64,000 bases of DNA from Glandiceps talaboti. Lineage: Eukaryota > Hemichordata > Enteropneusta > Spengelidae. Below, piece by piece: positions 53,101-63,986 of the stretch. Made by a program: the position numbers and the translations under genes. Position 1 is the stretch's first letter. Every line of letters starts with the position of its first letter. The DNA is taken from positions 1,962,501 to 2,026,500 of the forward strand of contig NC_135549.1 in NCBI RefSeq assembly GCF_964340395.1, in the 5' to 3' direction. The notes below the pieces were generated by a model. It saw only the letters and a program-made list of their open reading frames with translations, did not search any database and was not told the DNA's origin.

Positions 53101-53811
53101 GTTTCTTTAATTATTATCTAATCTACGTAGTAATTTGCAAGCCAACCAAAAATATGGTTGATATTTTGAACACAATATAAATCGGGCACAACGTGATATT
53201 TTGAGTGGCTTTTGTCTGTGCAGCTCGACTATAGAATATCTTTCTGTTGACAGAAGTGTAATAAGATACAGAAAGTTGCTTCGATATAAATGTTAGAAAG
53301 TTCATTGACCAGCTGATATAAATACTGGACATTTATAACATAGCAGTGTGATTGATATGTACGGAGTGGACTTCATAAATATTTTTGCAGCATGTTTGTA
53401 CAACGAGCGCTCGTTGTATGCAAAGCTACCACAGATATCTCCGAAGATATTCGAATGATGTCAGATGTCTTATGTGAAAGTTAACGAACTAAACATTATG
53501 CGTCATTCGTGAGTCAACCCTACTAATGACAATACATTTTCCTCTCATCTTTACAGTCTCCTAGCAACAAGAAAGAGATGATGAATATTGAGTTTGGATT
53601 GGACAGGAAGATCATCAAACCAGTGGGAAGCACATTCATTGGCACCACACCTGCGTTCGATATCTGTCTGTACACAGCAGCATTCTTAGCTGGCTGCAAA
53701 GAAGGGCATACGTACATCCGTCTGGGGTCACATAATGTTGATCTGTATTGCCCTAGCAATGTTCCCAACGGTGATGACGACATCACCACCTGTTATCCAG
53801 TTGAGGATTAG
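48717..53811 (+). CDS. EndoU-family protein, copy 1 (predicted catalytically altered), 5'-incomplete
   Basis: Three exons, 48717-49174, 51759-51892 and 53557-53811, give 281 residues of an EndoU domain; the exon with the start codon is not identified. EndoU enzymes are Mn2+-dependent RNases that cut at uridines. Family marks are LWELDRRL at the start, an IWF block, SGIHNWVRFYLLERDGYIKY, KPVGSTFIGTTPAFDICLYT and a terminal TTCYPV. The first active-site motif (FEHVFVGE in active members) reads FQRIFIG-G after splicing, so the glutamate-histidine pair and the following glutamate are replaced, while the second histidine and the lysine before PVGS remain. The loop before SGIHNW is about eight residues longer than in XendoU. 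It is convergent with copy 2. An AATAAA follows 68 nt after the stop. Confidence 0.85.
49473..49800. repeat. (CATA)n microsatellite in EndoU copy 1 intron
   Basis: About 330 bp of CATA, interrupted twice by CATAAACTACATACATA, ending in a TA tract. Confidence 0.98.
50046..50303. repeat. (GTAT)n microsatellite in EndoU copy 1 intron
   Basis: The same tetranucleotide as 49473-49800 but on the opposite strand, 250 bp apart, so the intron transcript could fold the two into a long imperfect duplex. Confidence 0.97.
51116..51331 (+). CDS. Intronic open frame with one hydrophobic segment
   Basis: From the ATG at 51116 the frame encodes MPLLSPIFFYITGAGIIMLF and onward through a membrane-like segment, then a polar tail ending DKYWGITYV. 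It lies inside the last 600 bp of an EndoU intron on the same strand. No family, acceptor or donor is recognised. It is probably chance, but the composition of the polar half is protein-like. Confidence 0.15.
   Translation: MPLLSPIFFYITGAGIIMLFSTIFFLIQSENTRDLRVDTTSRKTSTDKDLLGRHSYFPMLNEDKYWGITYV
51759..51892 (+). CDS. EndoU copy 1, second visible exon
   Basis: 134 nt between GTTTTCGTAG and a GTACAT donor. It encodes GLKVDKDHQKLTTDGF, then the catalytic-histidine motif SGIHNW and YNGVHGKQ. The same length and phases occur in copy 2. Confidence 0.9.
52591..52800 (+). mobile_element. Truncated head of the microsatellite-headed element
   Basis: (TGTC)n and (TTTC)n are followed by AACTGCGTGACCGATTCTCT and GGTAATATGGATGTTAC, closely matching the sequence that follows the GT tract at 41700-41750. 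The tandem monomers are absent. Confidence 0.55.
52870..53160 (+). pseudogene. Possible transposon-derived coding remnant
   Basis: A decayed frame reads RGNTFSKTGYDKDLANCVTR, continues to NNVDYPLCSG, then has stops and a block PPQTKVPRHIGFF. The composition is protein-like but broken. Its first ~46 bases (CCTTCGTGGTAATACATTCA onward) recur at 54618, next to a trinucleotide repeat. The family is not recognised. Confidence 0.35.
53557..53811 (+). CDS. EndoU copy 1, last exon
   Basis: After acceptor CATCTTTACAG, 84 codons and a TAG. It contains the lysine of KPVGSTFIG, the CKEGHTYIRLG strand and the C-terminal TTCYPVED. Confidence 0.9.
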   Translation, partial: SPSNKKEMMNIEFGLDRKIIKPVGSTFIGTTPAFDICLYTAAFLAGCKEGHTYIRLGSHNVDLYCPSNVPNGDDDITTCYPVED

Positions 53812-53878
53812 GTCGTATTAATTAGTGGTACGTGACACGATAGGAGTGCATATATGATATATCATCACTGTATCTGAA

Positions 53879-53884
53879 AATAAA
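53879..53884 (+). promoter_or_regulatory. Polyadenylation signal of EndoU copy 1
   Basis: Canonical AATAAA 68 nt downstream of the stop codon. Confidence 0.65.
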
Positions 53885-54617
53885 TGATAAAGTTTTACAG
53901 AGTGATATGTCGACTGCTGTTAGGTATAAAGTCTTCGCTAAAGTCGAGGCAAAATGGCGATGCAAATAATTGTGAGATCAAGATAATATATAACGTTTGA
54001 ACTTGTATCAATCAATATTTACTACAACATAGTAATTTATAAGAGCCCAATGAAGGTACCTGCTTGAAACCAATAACATTTTCAGCTCAGTTAACTTGCT
54101 TGAGGCAAATAGAAAACCAGACCTTATGACTGCTAACGCTGTGCTGAAATTGAAATACATCAATCTGAAATATTAAGTATAAATTGTATATGTTCAGGGA
54201 AATAATCAGTCGAATTGAGAACATGATAAAATAATAGATAAACTATGCAAATTATACCATAAATTAACATACTAATTAGCATGCATAAGAAGTATGTGAG
54301 ATAAACGGTCATTAATGTTTTCGTACATTCTTGCCTGGTGCAAGTATCCAAGCGGCTGGTTAGAAAACTGGCTTCCTATTGTCCTTATCAATGAACATCG
54401 CTAGTAACGTTCGCAATACATTGGTTACAGGTAATCGACGATCCACTACGTGCAATCTTACAGAACAGTATATATCACCTAACGAAAATAACATAATACA
54501 CAATACATTACAAATATGATCTATGTAAATATTTATGTAAGTAAAAATATGTCTTAAAATGTGAAGATATAAATAATATCTTTTGATCATTTAGTATTAT
54601 TAGATGACAAGATCTGA

Positions 54618-54669
54618 CAGCCTTCGTGGTAATACATTCAGTAAAACAGGTTATGATAAAGGTCGATAG

Positions 54670-54710
<41 letters not shown>

Positions 54711-54757
54711 GATGATGATGATGATATTGTAGTAGTAGTAGTAGTAGTAGTAGCAGC

Positions 54758-54794
<37 letters not shown>

Positions 54795-54801
54795 ATAGTA
54801 G

Positions 54802-54842
<41 letters not shown>

Positions 54843-54888
54843 GATGATGATGATGTTGATGTTGTTGATGATGATGATGTTGTTGTTG

Positions 54889-54920
<32 letters not shown>

Positions 54921-54960
54921 GGTGGTGGTGGTGGTGGTGGTGGTGGTGGTGGTGGTGGTG
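54618..54960. repeat. Copy of the 52877 sequence followed by compound trinucleotide repeats
   Basis: About 46 bp identical to 52877-52922 abut a mosaic of (TTG)n, (TAG)n, (GAT)n and (GTG)n blocks at 54668-54960. The His/Gln/Leu homopolymer frame on the minus strand is a translation of this repeat. Confidence 0.85.
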
Positions 54961-57010
54961 ATTAGGTATTGGTGATATTGTAAAATACATACAATATTTT
55001 GAATGCCATGGATTACTTTACAAATTTGAACAATCGTTTTACTTCATTTAATATACGCTGGCCCATAAATACCATTACTTAAATACTCCAGTAATTTCTA
55101 TATTATAAATATATATATTTGAATCTCCAGGTGTTGTAACTTTTCATGATTTATATTATCCGGACATTGCGTGTCATATGAAATACACAGGACACGACTA
55201 TTTGATAGAATAATGATAAATAGTTTTGACAGAAATATAATACTATCTGAGAGAATATTCTAAGAATAAAAACATGCTTATACTGTATATGATTTATGTA
55301 AATCGTTATTTTTTATAGCACGTGATATTAATCTGTTCTGTTATGTCTCCCAGTTTCTGACTAACACAATACTTTAAAGTTCATAATTAAGATTACTACA
55401 TTTAAAATGTCAAATTTACATTAAAATCTTATCCTTTTTTATTTCATTAGTAAGAGCAATGGCGTCATAGCATTGTCTACTATTAGACTAAAGAAAGGTC
55501 TTGGAGCTTTCATCTCTTTAATAGCCAAAATCACTCCTCATGTAATTTGTATGTAATTGGTTTTTATTACTTTCTGGTCATAAATGCTTAACATTTCGGG
55601 GTTTTATGCAACCATTTACTCTACAACAGAAGACCATCAAAGGTTGCATCAACTCGAGTCAATAACCACATTAAAGTTGAATCGGTCGCCTAGACTGTTT
55701 GTTTTGTTGCCTCAGACTGGCGTATCTTTTGATGTGTCCTACTTTAGAGTACATTGTCGCATAACACCATGAAATGCTAAGTGTAATAATTCTATGTAGC
55801 GTTCGATTACTAAACAGAGTTGTGGGAGTTATGGGATTCGGGGTTCAAATGGTGTTCGATATTAAGTTTGATAAGTTACCAATACTAAGTACATTATATA
55901 CATATGCATGAAACTTGTCTCACTCCTGCTTATTATAAGCAAGCAAATACACCTGCGTTTTTCCCGGGTTGTATTTTAATGTGTTGTATTTCAGTTAAAT
56001 GTTAAACGTTAAATGTTATGATTTTTTTTATGTTAAGCATGGAAAACGAAGTTAATTGAGACTGACCATAGATTAGGAATGACACAGCTGTTTCGTCACA
56101 CTTGTACAACTCTCATAGCAATAGATTTATGAGATTCATCCTATTCTAATACAGAACTAACATTTCTATAAATATCTATGGGAGTGAACATGTGTATGTG
56201 GTATACACATTATCTGAAGGAATAAAGTGGTCAATATCCGCTGCTTTGTCAATCAGTTTATACTCAACAAATTAACTAGTTTCATCTGTGGTTTTAGATA
56301 ATACATGTACATTTATAAGAAGAAGCAGATAATGATATATGTGTGTTTAAAGCAAGCAATGTTTTATCCGAAAAAAGGACACAGTACTTTGTAGTGACTG
56401 CGTTGATAATTGTACATTCTTATACATGATATAACTTAACAATTTTAAGAACGTTCCCAATAAGCTCAGCATCCAAGAATTTGAAACAATGTTACAATAT
56501 GAAATATATTTATTATAATCACAATTCACCTTTAAGTAGTGAGAACGACTGCCAAAGCTTGTCTACTTAATCATCGTATACATTATTGTTTGGAGTATTG
56601 CCATGCAAAGTGTGAAATGGAGTGTATGTTTGATTGTTAACACATAATTGTGACGACTCTATGACGCGAATATTTTATAAAAGTACCACTGCTATATGTA
56701 ACATACATTGAGACTTTAAGACGGTATGGGTTTTTTAATATATGTATAAGAAGATTTCTGTTTTCAAGGAACACAACAGAAAATAAGGCATTTCCATAAA
56801 CGTTTGCTCTTGAGACTAATTTCATGAATTTAAATCACACCAATTTCTCCCAATTACCATGAAAACCAAACTCTTTTTCACCTTCGTTGTTCTCGCTGTG
56901 GTTCACTATTACCTCATAGGAATTAGCAGATATACGTATGTATCAGTTGAAAAATGAATATTCATGATTCCTGAGTGCGTATTACCGTAGGATAAATAGT
57001 CCTGAATATT
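54961..57010. other. Intergenic, no gene recognised
   Basis: AT-rich unique sequence between the two convergent EndoU genes. The open frames at 55584-55772, 56347-56529 and 56637-56825 are unsupported. Confidence 0.4.
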
Positions 57011-57024
57011 CAGTTGTTATTAGG

Positions 57025-57720
57025 GGTCCAAGGCCGTAGGCTTGGGTTGTTAGGGTTTTTCTTCTTCTTCTGCCGTTTTTTGTTGAGCTAGAACTAGAAA
57101 ACGGTTGCCCGTAAACCTTTCAAACTTGGTAGGCTTATCGGGGACCATAAGTACTCGTGCACTTGGCCCAGCAATTTTGGGCTGCGTGCGGTCACGTGAA
57201 CTTGGCCGCCATATTGTTTTTTTCGAAAAAATTGCATTTTTCCTTTAAAAATCTTCTTCTCCAGAACGAACAGTCCACGAACAGTCCACAACTTCTCCAA
57301 AAGCACTGCTTGACTTGCAATTGACTTTGGCAAATGTAATCAACTACTTGACTTCTTTGAAGTTTGTAAACGAGAAAACATTTCAATGCGTAGTTTCACG
57401 GCAATGGTTGATTTAAGAAATCCAGTGGCGGCCATATTGGATTTTTCTCAAAATCATTTTAAAAATGTTCTTCTCTGAAACCAGAGTATAGATAACCTTA
57501 CAATTTGGCGTGTAGAAGGAAGACTACTCCAAACTTCATACAGCACACCGTTGCCTGCTGGGCAAACCGCTTGGGCCCCGCAAACGCTGCTTGCAGCTTT
57601 AATTATTCTTTCAATTTGCATCCTTTTTCTGTAAGTCATGATGAGAGTTGCCGGCTTGGAATCTGCAGTTGCAGGTTCGACCATGTCGCTGCTGTGTATT
57701 TCTGAATGGCTATCGAGTCT
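57025..57720. mobile_element. Probable interspersed element (GGGTCCAAGGCCGTAGG ... CTTGCAGCTTTAATT)
   Basis: The block is GC-richer than its surroundings. It begins TTAGGGGTCCAAGGCCGTAG with a TTCTTCTTCTTC run and contains two related subunits, each with GGCCGCCATATTG / GGCCGCCATATTGG and a GTTCTTCTCTGAAACC-type phrase (about 57205-57265 and 57428-57488). It ends near CGCTGCTTGCAGCTTTAATT. This wording resembles non-autonomous repeats found in several invertebrate genomes, but the termini are not firmly defined. Confidence 0.5.
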
Positions 57721-57930
57721 AAATGAAGTGATTATATCATAAGCTCCTGCAGTAAACTTATATATTAACATAATTATATTTTCAAATAATGCGCTCAAAT
57801 AGATTAATTAGGTTTTATATTTGTGGTTGTCAATAAATACACATATTACTTAGACACCATACGCTTTTGGAGTTATTTATGTGTGTCAACGAAAAATGAT
57901 ACGTTTAATATTTTTTCCTATACGCTTTGG

Positions 57931-58080
57931 CCAGGATAAGGAAGTTTCTGCGCCCGAAGAACCAGGAAAAGAGGAATGGGGCGTAACAATCCTGAAGACG
58001 TACAAGTGCACGCATCGGAAAAAATGGTCATGCGTTCAGCTTCTGGGACTTTGGAAAGCAGCACAAAGACGTGATACATA
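57931..58080 (+). CDS. Possible terminal exon of unknown gene
   Basis: After a CTTTGGCCAG acceptor-like sequence, 49 codons read DKEVSAPEEPGKEEWGVTIL and onward to QRRDT and TAA. The block is clearly less AT-rich than its flanks and rich in charged residues, with two cysteines and tryptophans. No family is recognised and no upstream exon was found, so an element-derived frame or chance remains possible. Confidence 0.3.
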
Positions 58081-59671
58081 AAATAAGAACGGGTGCAAAA
58101 CCAAATGTAACATATGGCATTAGTTACCCATGCCCTTCTGCCCTATAATAACATCCCTATTGAAGTCAGCGAAAATTGGAAACAGCTTCTAAAACATTAC
58201 TTGACTCTATTTTCACTTCACACTTCTTCCATTATGTTTATTTTCAACAAAATATTATAATTTACATGTTTAACTTTAAGCTGTTTATACCTTGACGTAT
58301 CATGATAGCGTCGCATTCTTGATTCCTGTGAGTGGGAAGAGCATTGGCGACTAACTCAAACAACAAAATTGTCAACTACAATTCAACTCATCAAATACAA
58401 CATAGCTATCTTAATGCACTTAATAAGTGCACCTCAAATTGCGGTGAAAACATGCCATCACAGTGAAACTTTGAGAGAAAAACAACTCACAAATACTAAA
58501 ACTACGCATCAGTCAAGAAAGATATGCCATGCACAGTATGTCTACTCTAATGTATGTAATGCTATTATTTTAGTGTCTCAGGTGGTCCATGTCTGTTGGC
58601 ATGCCACGCTTTAAGGTTTTTTTGACATTTTGATGCATCCAGGAGTAAGGTAAAAGATTCAAACTCAAACAAAGTTGGTGACTGATCACACAGTACTTGG
58701 GGCGAATGGTGTTTCGGAGGTGGGGTCACCATTTTCCATGCAAATGTATGAAGAATCGAGGGTCTTGATTTTTTGTGCAGTGTTATAATTCTTTTATCAC
58801 AGATATTGCAATGACAGAAGGGGGGGGGGTCAGTAATATTTGTACAAGGTCTTGGATCAATCTTTTTCACGCACTGGGATTTTGAAGAAAAAAAACACAC
58901 CATATAATTCATATCCAGTCCCTTACTACACTCCGTTATACAGGGTCATGTTTTCATTTGCAAGATTGAAATCCCCATTTTATAGTAGCAAGACAAAAAG
59001 TACTACCGTCACCACATTTTCTGGGACCTTTGCAAGAAATACGAACATAATGCAAGTCCGTATAATATGTTGCCATATTCACCAATTAATCAAACTCTTT
59101 GCTAAAACAGCAATTCTTTACAATTCAGCCATTCCTCCCTGTTAACAATATGGCCTTTCATTAACTGTAAATATAGCAGTCTGAGTAATATCCTTCCTAT
59201 TTAAAACTAAGATGTGGTGTTTACGTTTTATAAAATTTGATATGTCGTTGAAAACAAATACCATAATTCTACTCTGGTATTAAATCGAGGTTAAAGACTG
59301 ACGCAAACTAAAATTAGTGTTATGACATGTTGATATCAGCTATTGAATGGACGTTGGTTTAATTGTACTCACAGTAGGGCGACATATCTGATAACTTCAA
59401 TGATCTTACATGTTGGGGGACTTCCAATGTGTACACTATATTGATCAAGAGGGTATGGTGATCATGGTTATTATATCCACACAACAGAAACACCGCTATC
59501 AATCACTTGTGTAATCTACCATATGGAACAATGAGAGGTTTAGTTTGTGTCTGTCTTACCAAACCGAGACTGTAATTGCTAGAGTAGTATGATTGAACCT
59601 AACGATCTATTGGTTCTGTTCACTCCTCACAAAAAAGAGTGTTATGAAATTACCCGACTTGACTTGCTATA
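58081..59671. other. Intergenic, nothing recognised
   Basis: AT-rich. The minus-strand frame at 58565-58912 and plus-strand frame at 58840-59145 lack motifs and splice context. Confidence 0.4.
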
Positions 59672-59715
59672 TGTGTGTGTCCGTGTGCATGTGCGTGTGC
59701 GTGTGCGTGCGTGCG

Positions 59716-59768
<53 letters not shown>
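59672..59768. repeat. (GT)n / (GCGT)n microsatellite
   Basis: Located just downstream of the EndoU copy 2 stop codon, within its presumed 3' region. Confidence 0.97.
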
Positions 59769-59769
<1 letters not shown>

Positions 59770-59856
59770 CTCCATTTCACACTATTCAACATGTTCAATG
59801 TACTTTCAATGTCATATGTTTCAATACAGTGCTGTTTTGGATACATCAATGACCCT

Positions 59857-60108
59857 TTAATCATGGACAGGATAGCAAGTAGTAAGCTTGGTATCACAGT
59901 TAAGAATATTTGAAGGACAGTAGAGGTCTACGTTGTAAGGCCCAAGACGCACATATGTGTGTCCTTCCTTGCATCCAGACAGGAATACAGCTGTGTACAA
60001 ACACATTTCAAAAGCTGGGGTAGTGCCGAAAAATGTGCTTCCAACAGGGTTTATGATACCATCCCAGACGAATTCAATATTCATTATCTGTTGTTTATCA
60101 CTTGGAGT
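59857..60108 (-). CDS. EndoU copy 2, last exon
   Basis: After acceptor TTTTTTTCAG, 83 codons and TAA. It encodes TPSDKQQIMNIEFVWDG, INPVGSTFFG (Asn in place of Lys), CKEGHTYVRLG and TTCYPVHD. A weak ATTAAA overlaps the stop codon; no AATAAA is seen nearby. Confidence 0.9.
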   Translation of the reverse strand, partial: TPSDKQQIMNIEFVWDGIINPVGSTFFGTTPAFEMCLYTAVFLSGCKEGHTYVRLGPYNVDLYCPSNILNCDTKLTTCYPVHD

Positions 60109-61862
60109 CTGAAAAAAAGATAAAATTATTTGACAAATTAACTAAGGTCATTGCTACACTGGTCAATAAACTTTACATAGTTCGATTACCTCTGTCTCCA
60201 CTGACTTTGACCGTATCACGAGACAGAACATAGTGCCTAACACGTGGTATGAAGTAATTATTTCCGGTACCTACCATCTGATCACATGATACTGTCTAAC
60301 GCACTGCAGTGGCCACACAAAATACTAATACAAGTCAATAGTTTAAGGAATGCCTATGTATGTTATCAAAATTACATTCCTCTGTGAGTTACAGAGAGAA
60401 ACGTGTCAAATCACACATGTGTGGATACAGATGGGACTAGCGATTGGAAATAAATTGAAACGATTACTTGATTCTCGGGAGCTTATTTAGGTCCCATTTA
60501 TCGTAACAGCGATGACCATCGACCATAAAGATGAAACACTGAATAATGCATTCTGTGAATTCCGCTCTTTTACGTACTTTATGTGTGCTTATTAGTTATT
60601 TTTGTAACATTCATTTTCTGCACTGACCCGGTATGACCTTTGTTTCGAACTAAGATGTGGTAGCACTGAAGGCTTGCTTAGAATGCTTATTCCTTATTAT
60701 GGTACGATATTTTAAGAAATCCTTTTAAGAATGTACGGCTGAAAATGTTGTGAGTGGCTAGATGAATACGGCGGGACTTGAGCTATGTTATTTCAACTAA
60801 TGGGTATTTATGAACTGCTTCTTGTGGATAAATTGTCCTCACAGCAACTTAAAACAGCTAACTGCAGAAAATATCACAACTTTTTATCTAGAGTTAAAAC
60901 AAAGTACATAAACACGTGCCACAGGACAAGTACGCAATGTCAATTTACATTAACGTCAAAAGGGTGCGTATACATCACGAATACAGGACTGGTCAAAGTA
61001 TTATTCTGTTCACGAGACTAACTGGACAATTACCCTGTACTAATTTGACATTTTCAGCCAAATCACGTTAACTTTCATGATGTGCCTGCAGACTTATATC
61101 ACATTGGAAACAATTAGGGCGAGGCTATGACATCACAATCTGACTAAGGAATGAATAAATAAGGGTTGCTGCTTCCGTTTACGTATATTAAACCTTTATG
61201 ACATTTCTCACGAATGTAAAACAACTTAACATTCCGTCAACAAAAGTGAGCGGTATTACTTTGATGAGCCTACTTCTCTGTAATAAATGGTCACTTCAAC
61301 TGTTACAATAAATTTACCGCCAAATATACAAAGATGAACGTTTACAACTTTCTTTAAGTGTGGCTTGTGTCGTAAAGTCGCACTGAAATTAGACTTATAG
61401 CAGTCAATAAACTAAGTGAACAAACTTGAAAAGTCAGCAGTAACAGTATGTGTTGAGTTGTAAATGCACATAGAAGTGCAAGTGGTCTCCGTTTTTATAA
61501 CAAACGTACTTGGCTGTCAACTAGCACTAATACTAGTATATTCTCTGTGAACATAGTACGAAAAACACACATCATCGTGAATTATGTTGTAAATACCTGG
61601 CACTAAAAGATGAATGCCTGCTAAGATGAACACATCGTAAAACAAATGGCGAAAGTTTTACACTGCATAAATAACAACCAAACTATTCACAGGCTCTTAC
61701 TGAATGTAGGTCATACTTGAATTGCCAGAAGTGGTGTGCATGTGTACCACACGACATGATTACTGAAACAAAAAGTATGCTTCCAAACTTTAATATCACA
61801 ATGCGTTATCAACATATCCCGAGTAAGTCGCAAAATGTGTGTGTGTGTGTGGGGGGGGGGGG

Positions 61863-61937
<75 letters not shown>

Positions 61938-63986
61938 ATCGTGAGTCACACGATCGATAAGTCATTCTTGTTTGTCAAATTGTGCTTCATATGTACATTT
62001 GTGTAAAACTGTGTAAAGTACCTTATTTGCCGTGACTCCACGGTATTGGATGTAGCCTTCCTTCTCCAGCATGTACAGTCTTACCCAATTATGAATGCCA
62101 GATACAAATCCTTCTGGTTTCACTTTTTCCTTGTTTTTCTTCACCTTCAAATTTCCTGAAAATGAAGTCCACATGAGAGTGACTATCTAGATTTAATTTT
62201 CGTCTAAAAACTCATCTTTGTAGAAAGTACATATTGTGCAAAGCAGCTACTCGTACTTTAACATGAACTTATTAGTAATTAATTTCCAGCGTACTGTTCA
62301 CCCCCCCCCCCTCACGTTTTTGGGTTCTGATTTTAGTGATTTGTACTGTACAATTTTTTACGTATGTTTTATGATTGTGTTGTATAGCACCTTGAGACGT
62401 CTTTTTACATGGAAGCCGTTTTTTAAGAAATAAATATTATTATATTAGCAATTATTATTATCGTCATATTCATCTAAACCATCAGATATGATGCAATAGT
62501 CTTTGTATAGTTGAGTTTACTTTGAACTTTAATTCAACAGCTTCTGACAAATGATTATGACGTGTATTTCACACTTGAGACCACTATTGTAATGAACAGA
62601 GGGTATCATTACCATTCGAAACTGAAAGGGCGGGAAATAATATTTAAATACGTCATGCGCTCTGGGAGTGGTGCGATGGTATGTTTGAACCGCTACTGAT
62701 AATATGCGGATGTGACAATACGAATAAGATGGTGGATTTGAAGGAATGGTAATAGTGTCTAGGATAAAAATCGTGATATAAGAAAAGGGGCTTGCTACTG
62801 TATTATATTGACCAACAAAATCACAATCAAACGTGAAAGTCGACTTTGTCATCAGCAAAAGGTCAATCCAAAAAAAAAGTGCCAAGTGAATAATCGGAAT
62901 TCAAAATGTGCCAAAAAGAGGTTATAATCTGATGTTTTACACACTTCGTTAAGGCAGTACCTGCCTGTAAAGGCTGAATTCTAAATGTATGGCTTCTCTT
63001 TATCAAATGGACCACTACATGTAAAACAACGACAATCAATAATTAACCCTAGTCTATTTGTACGTACGTACGTATGTATGGTAAAATCGACAAATAAAAT
63101 CCTGAATCAGTTGACAACAATACCTTCAAAATATGCTAAAGACCTATCTTTAATATCATGATATATATCAAATGACATGTCTCTGAAACCTATTTTCACA
63201 AATCACGAATCAAAGTACAGTAATGTGATATTACTGTGATTGCAGGCAAAAGCATTGTATTACGAACAGGCAAAGAACTAATCAGAACGCTCTGCTGTAT
63301 ACGTACCAGCAGGTTTTTTAAAAACATTTCAATGATTCAATGCAATATTTTATGATTAAACGGTACAACTGATTCTTTACATTTTGAAGATAATATGGCC
63401 ATTTTTATTCTGTAAATATAAGCGCCAAAATATCGGTATTAATTATACTTTTTATATTTAATTTCTGAATATAAAAATGACAAGTGTGCTATTCCTTATG
63501 AGATTTGAACTCACAATACGTAGGATATCCTCACCTACAAATACACGATCAAAAGCACTATGCATATCCTTGTCTTTCTTGAACCAAATAGCATGCAATT
63601 TTTCTTTCATCTCGATTGCATCATCCCCTACAATTTGCTTCTCTAGTAGGTAGACATGAAGCCGTTTGGCAACAAATGTCTGCATTACTGCTTCAAGGAA
63701 CTTGTCTTGTTCATTATATGCCATAATTTCCTTATTTCCAATATTTTCGTCAAGAATACCACAAATGTCTAATAAAGAGATGAAATGTTTAAAGAGTGGC
63801 ATTTCGAACACATCTTGTCTGACCTGATCAAATAGCGGCTGCGCAGTAATGGGACAAACGCCATCAGAATTTGACATCTGTCCATTCTTTCCATAGATGT
63901 CGCCTTGTCCGACGCCCTCAACCAACCGAGGAAAAATTTTGTAATCTTTGTCGGGTACAAGGTGAGTGTCAAGATCCCAAAGATTC
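59857..63986 (-). CDS. EndoU-family protein, copy 2 (predicted inactive), 5'-incomplete
   Basis: Read on the minus strand, exons 63986-63535, 62155-62022 and 60108-59857 encode 278 residues of an EndoU domain; the first exon is beyond the window. Family marks are NLWDLDTHLVPDKDY, an AIWF block, SGIHNWVRLYMLEKEGYIQY, PVGSTFFGTTPAFEMCLYT and TTCYPVHD. The first active-site motif reads FDRVFVG-N after splicing (active members: FEHVFVGE), and the residue before PVGS is Asn where the catalytic lysine is expected. Of the usual catalytic set, the second histidine and the C-terminal threonine-tyrosine area remain. The C-terminal exon is roughly 70% identical to copy 1 by eye. The gene is convergent with copy 1. 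It may act as an RNA-binding or decoy protein, which is inference. Confidence 0.85.
60109..62021 (-). other. Intron of EndoU copy 2
   Basis: 1.9-kb intron with consensus ends. Besides the GTT repeat it is AT-rich, and the open frame at 60785-61021 is unsupported. Confidence 0.75.
61838..61936. repeat. (GT)n-G10-(GTT)n compound repeat in EndoU copy 2 intron
   Basis: GT dinucleotides, a G run and about 25 GTT units. Poly-Asn and poly-Val frames are translations of it. Confidence 0.97.
62022..62155 (-). CDS. EndoU copy 2, second visible exon
   Basis: 134 nt, the same as in copy 1, between TTCATTTTCAG and a GTACTT donor. It encodes NLKVKKNKEKVKPEGFV, SGIHNW and YRGVTANK. Confidence 0.9.
62156..63534 (-). 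other. Intron of EndoU copy 2
   Basis: 1.4-kb intron with consensus ends, AT-rich, with no additional gene or repeat recognised apart from a C10 run near 62301. Confidence 0.75.
63535..63986 (-). CDS. EndoU copy 2, first visible exon
   Basis: Acceptor ATTTTACTTTGCAG at the window edge, donor G|GTGAGG. Entry and exit phases equal those of copy 1. It encodes NLWDLD to FVG with an acidic/glycine linker. One visible codon difference in length (150 versus 152 whole codons) separates the copies. Confidence 0.85.

Noticed and set aside
54508-54990. 160-aa His/Gln/Leu homopolymer frame
   Set aside because: Translation of the trinucleotide mosaic; no splice or conserved context.
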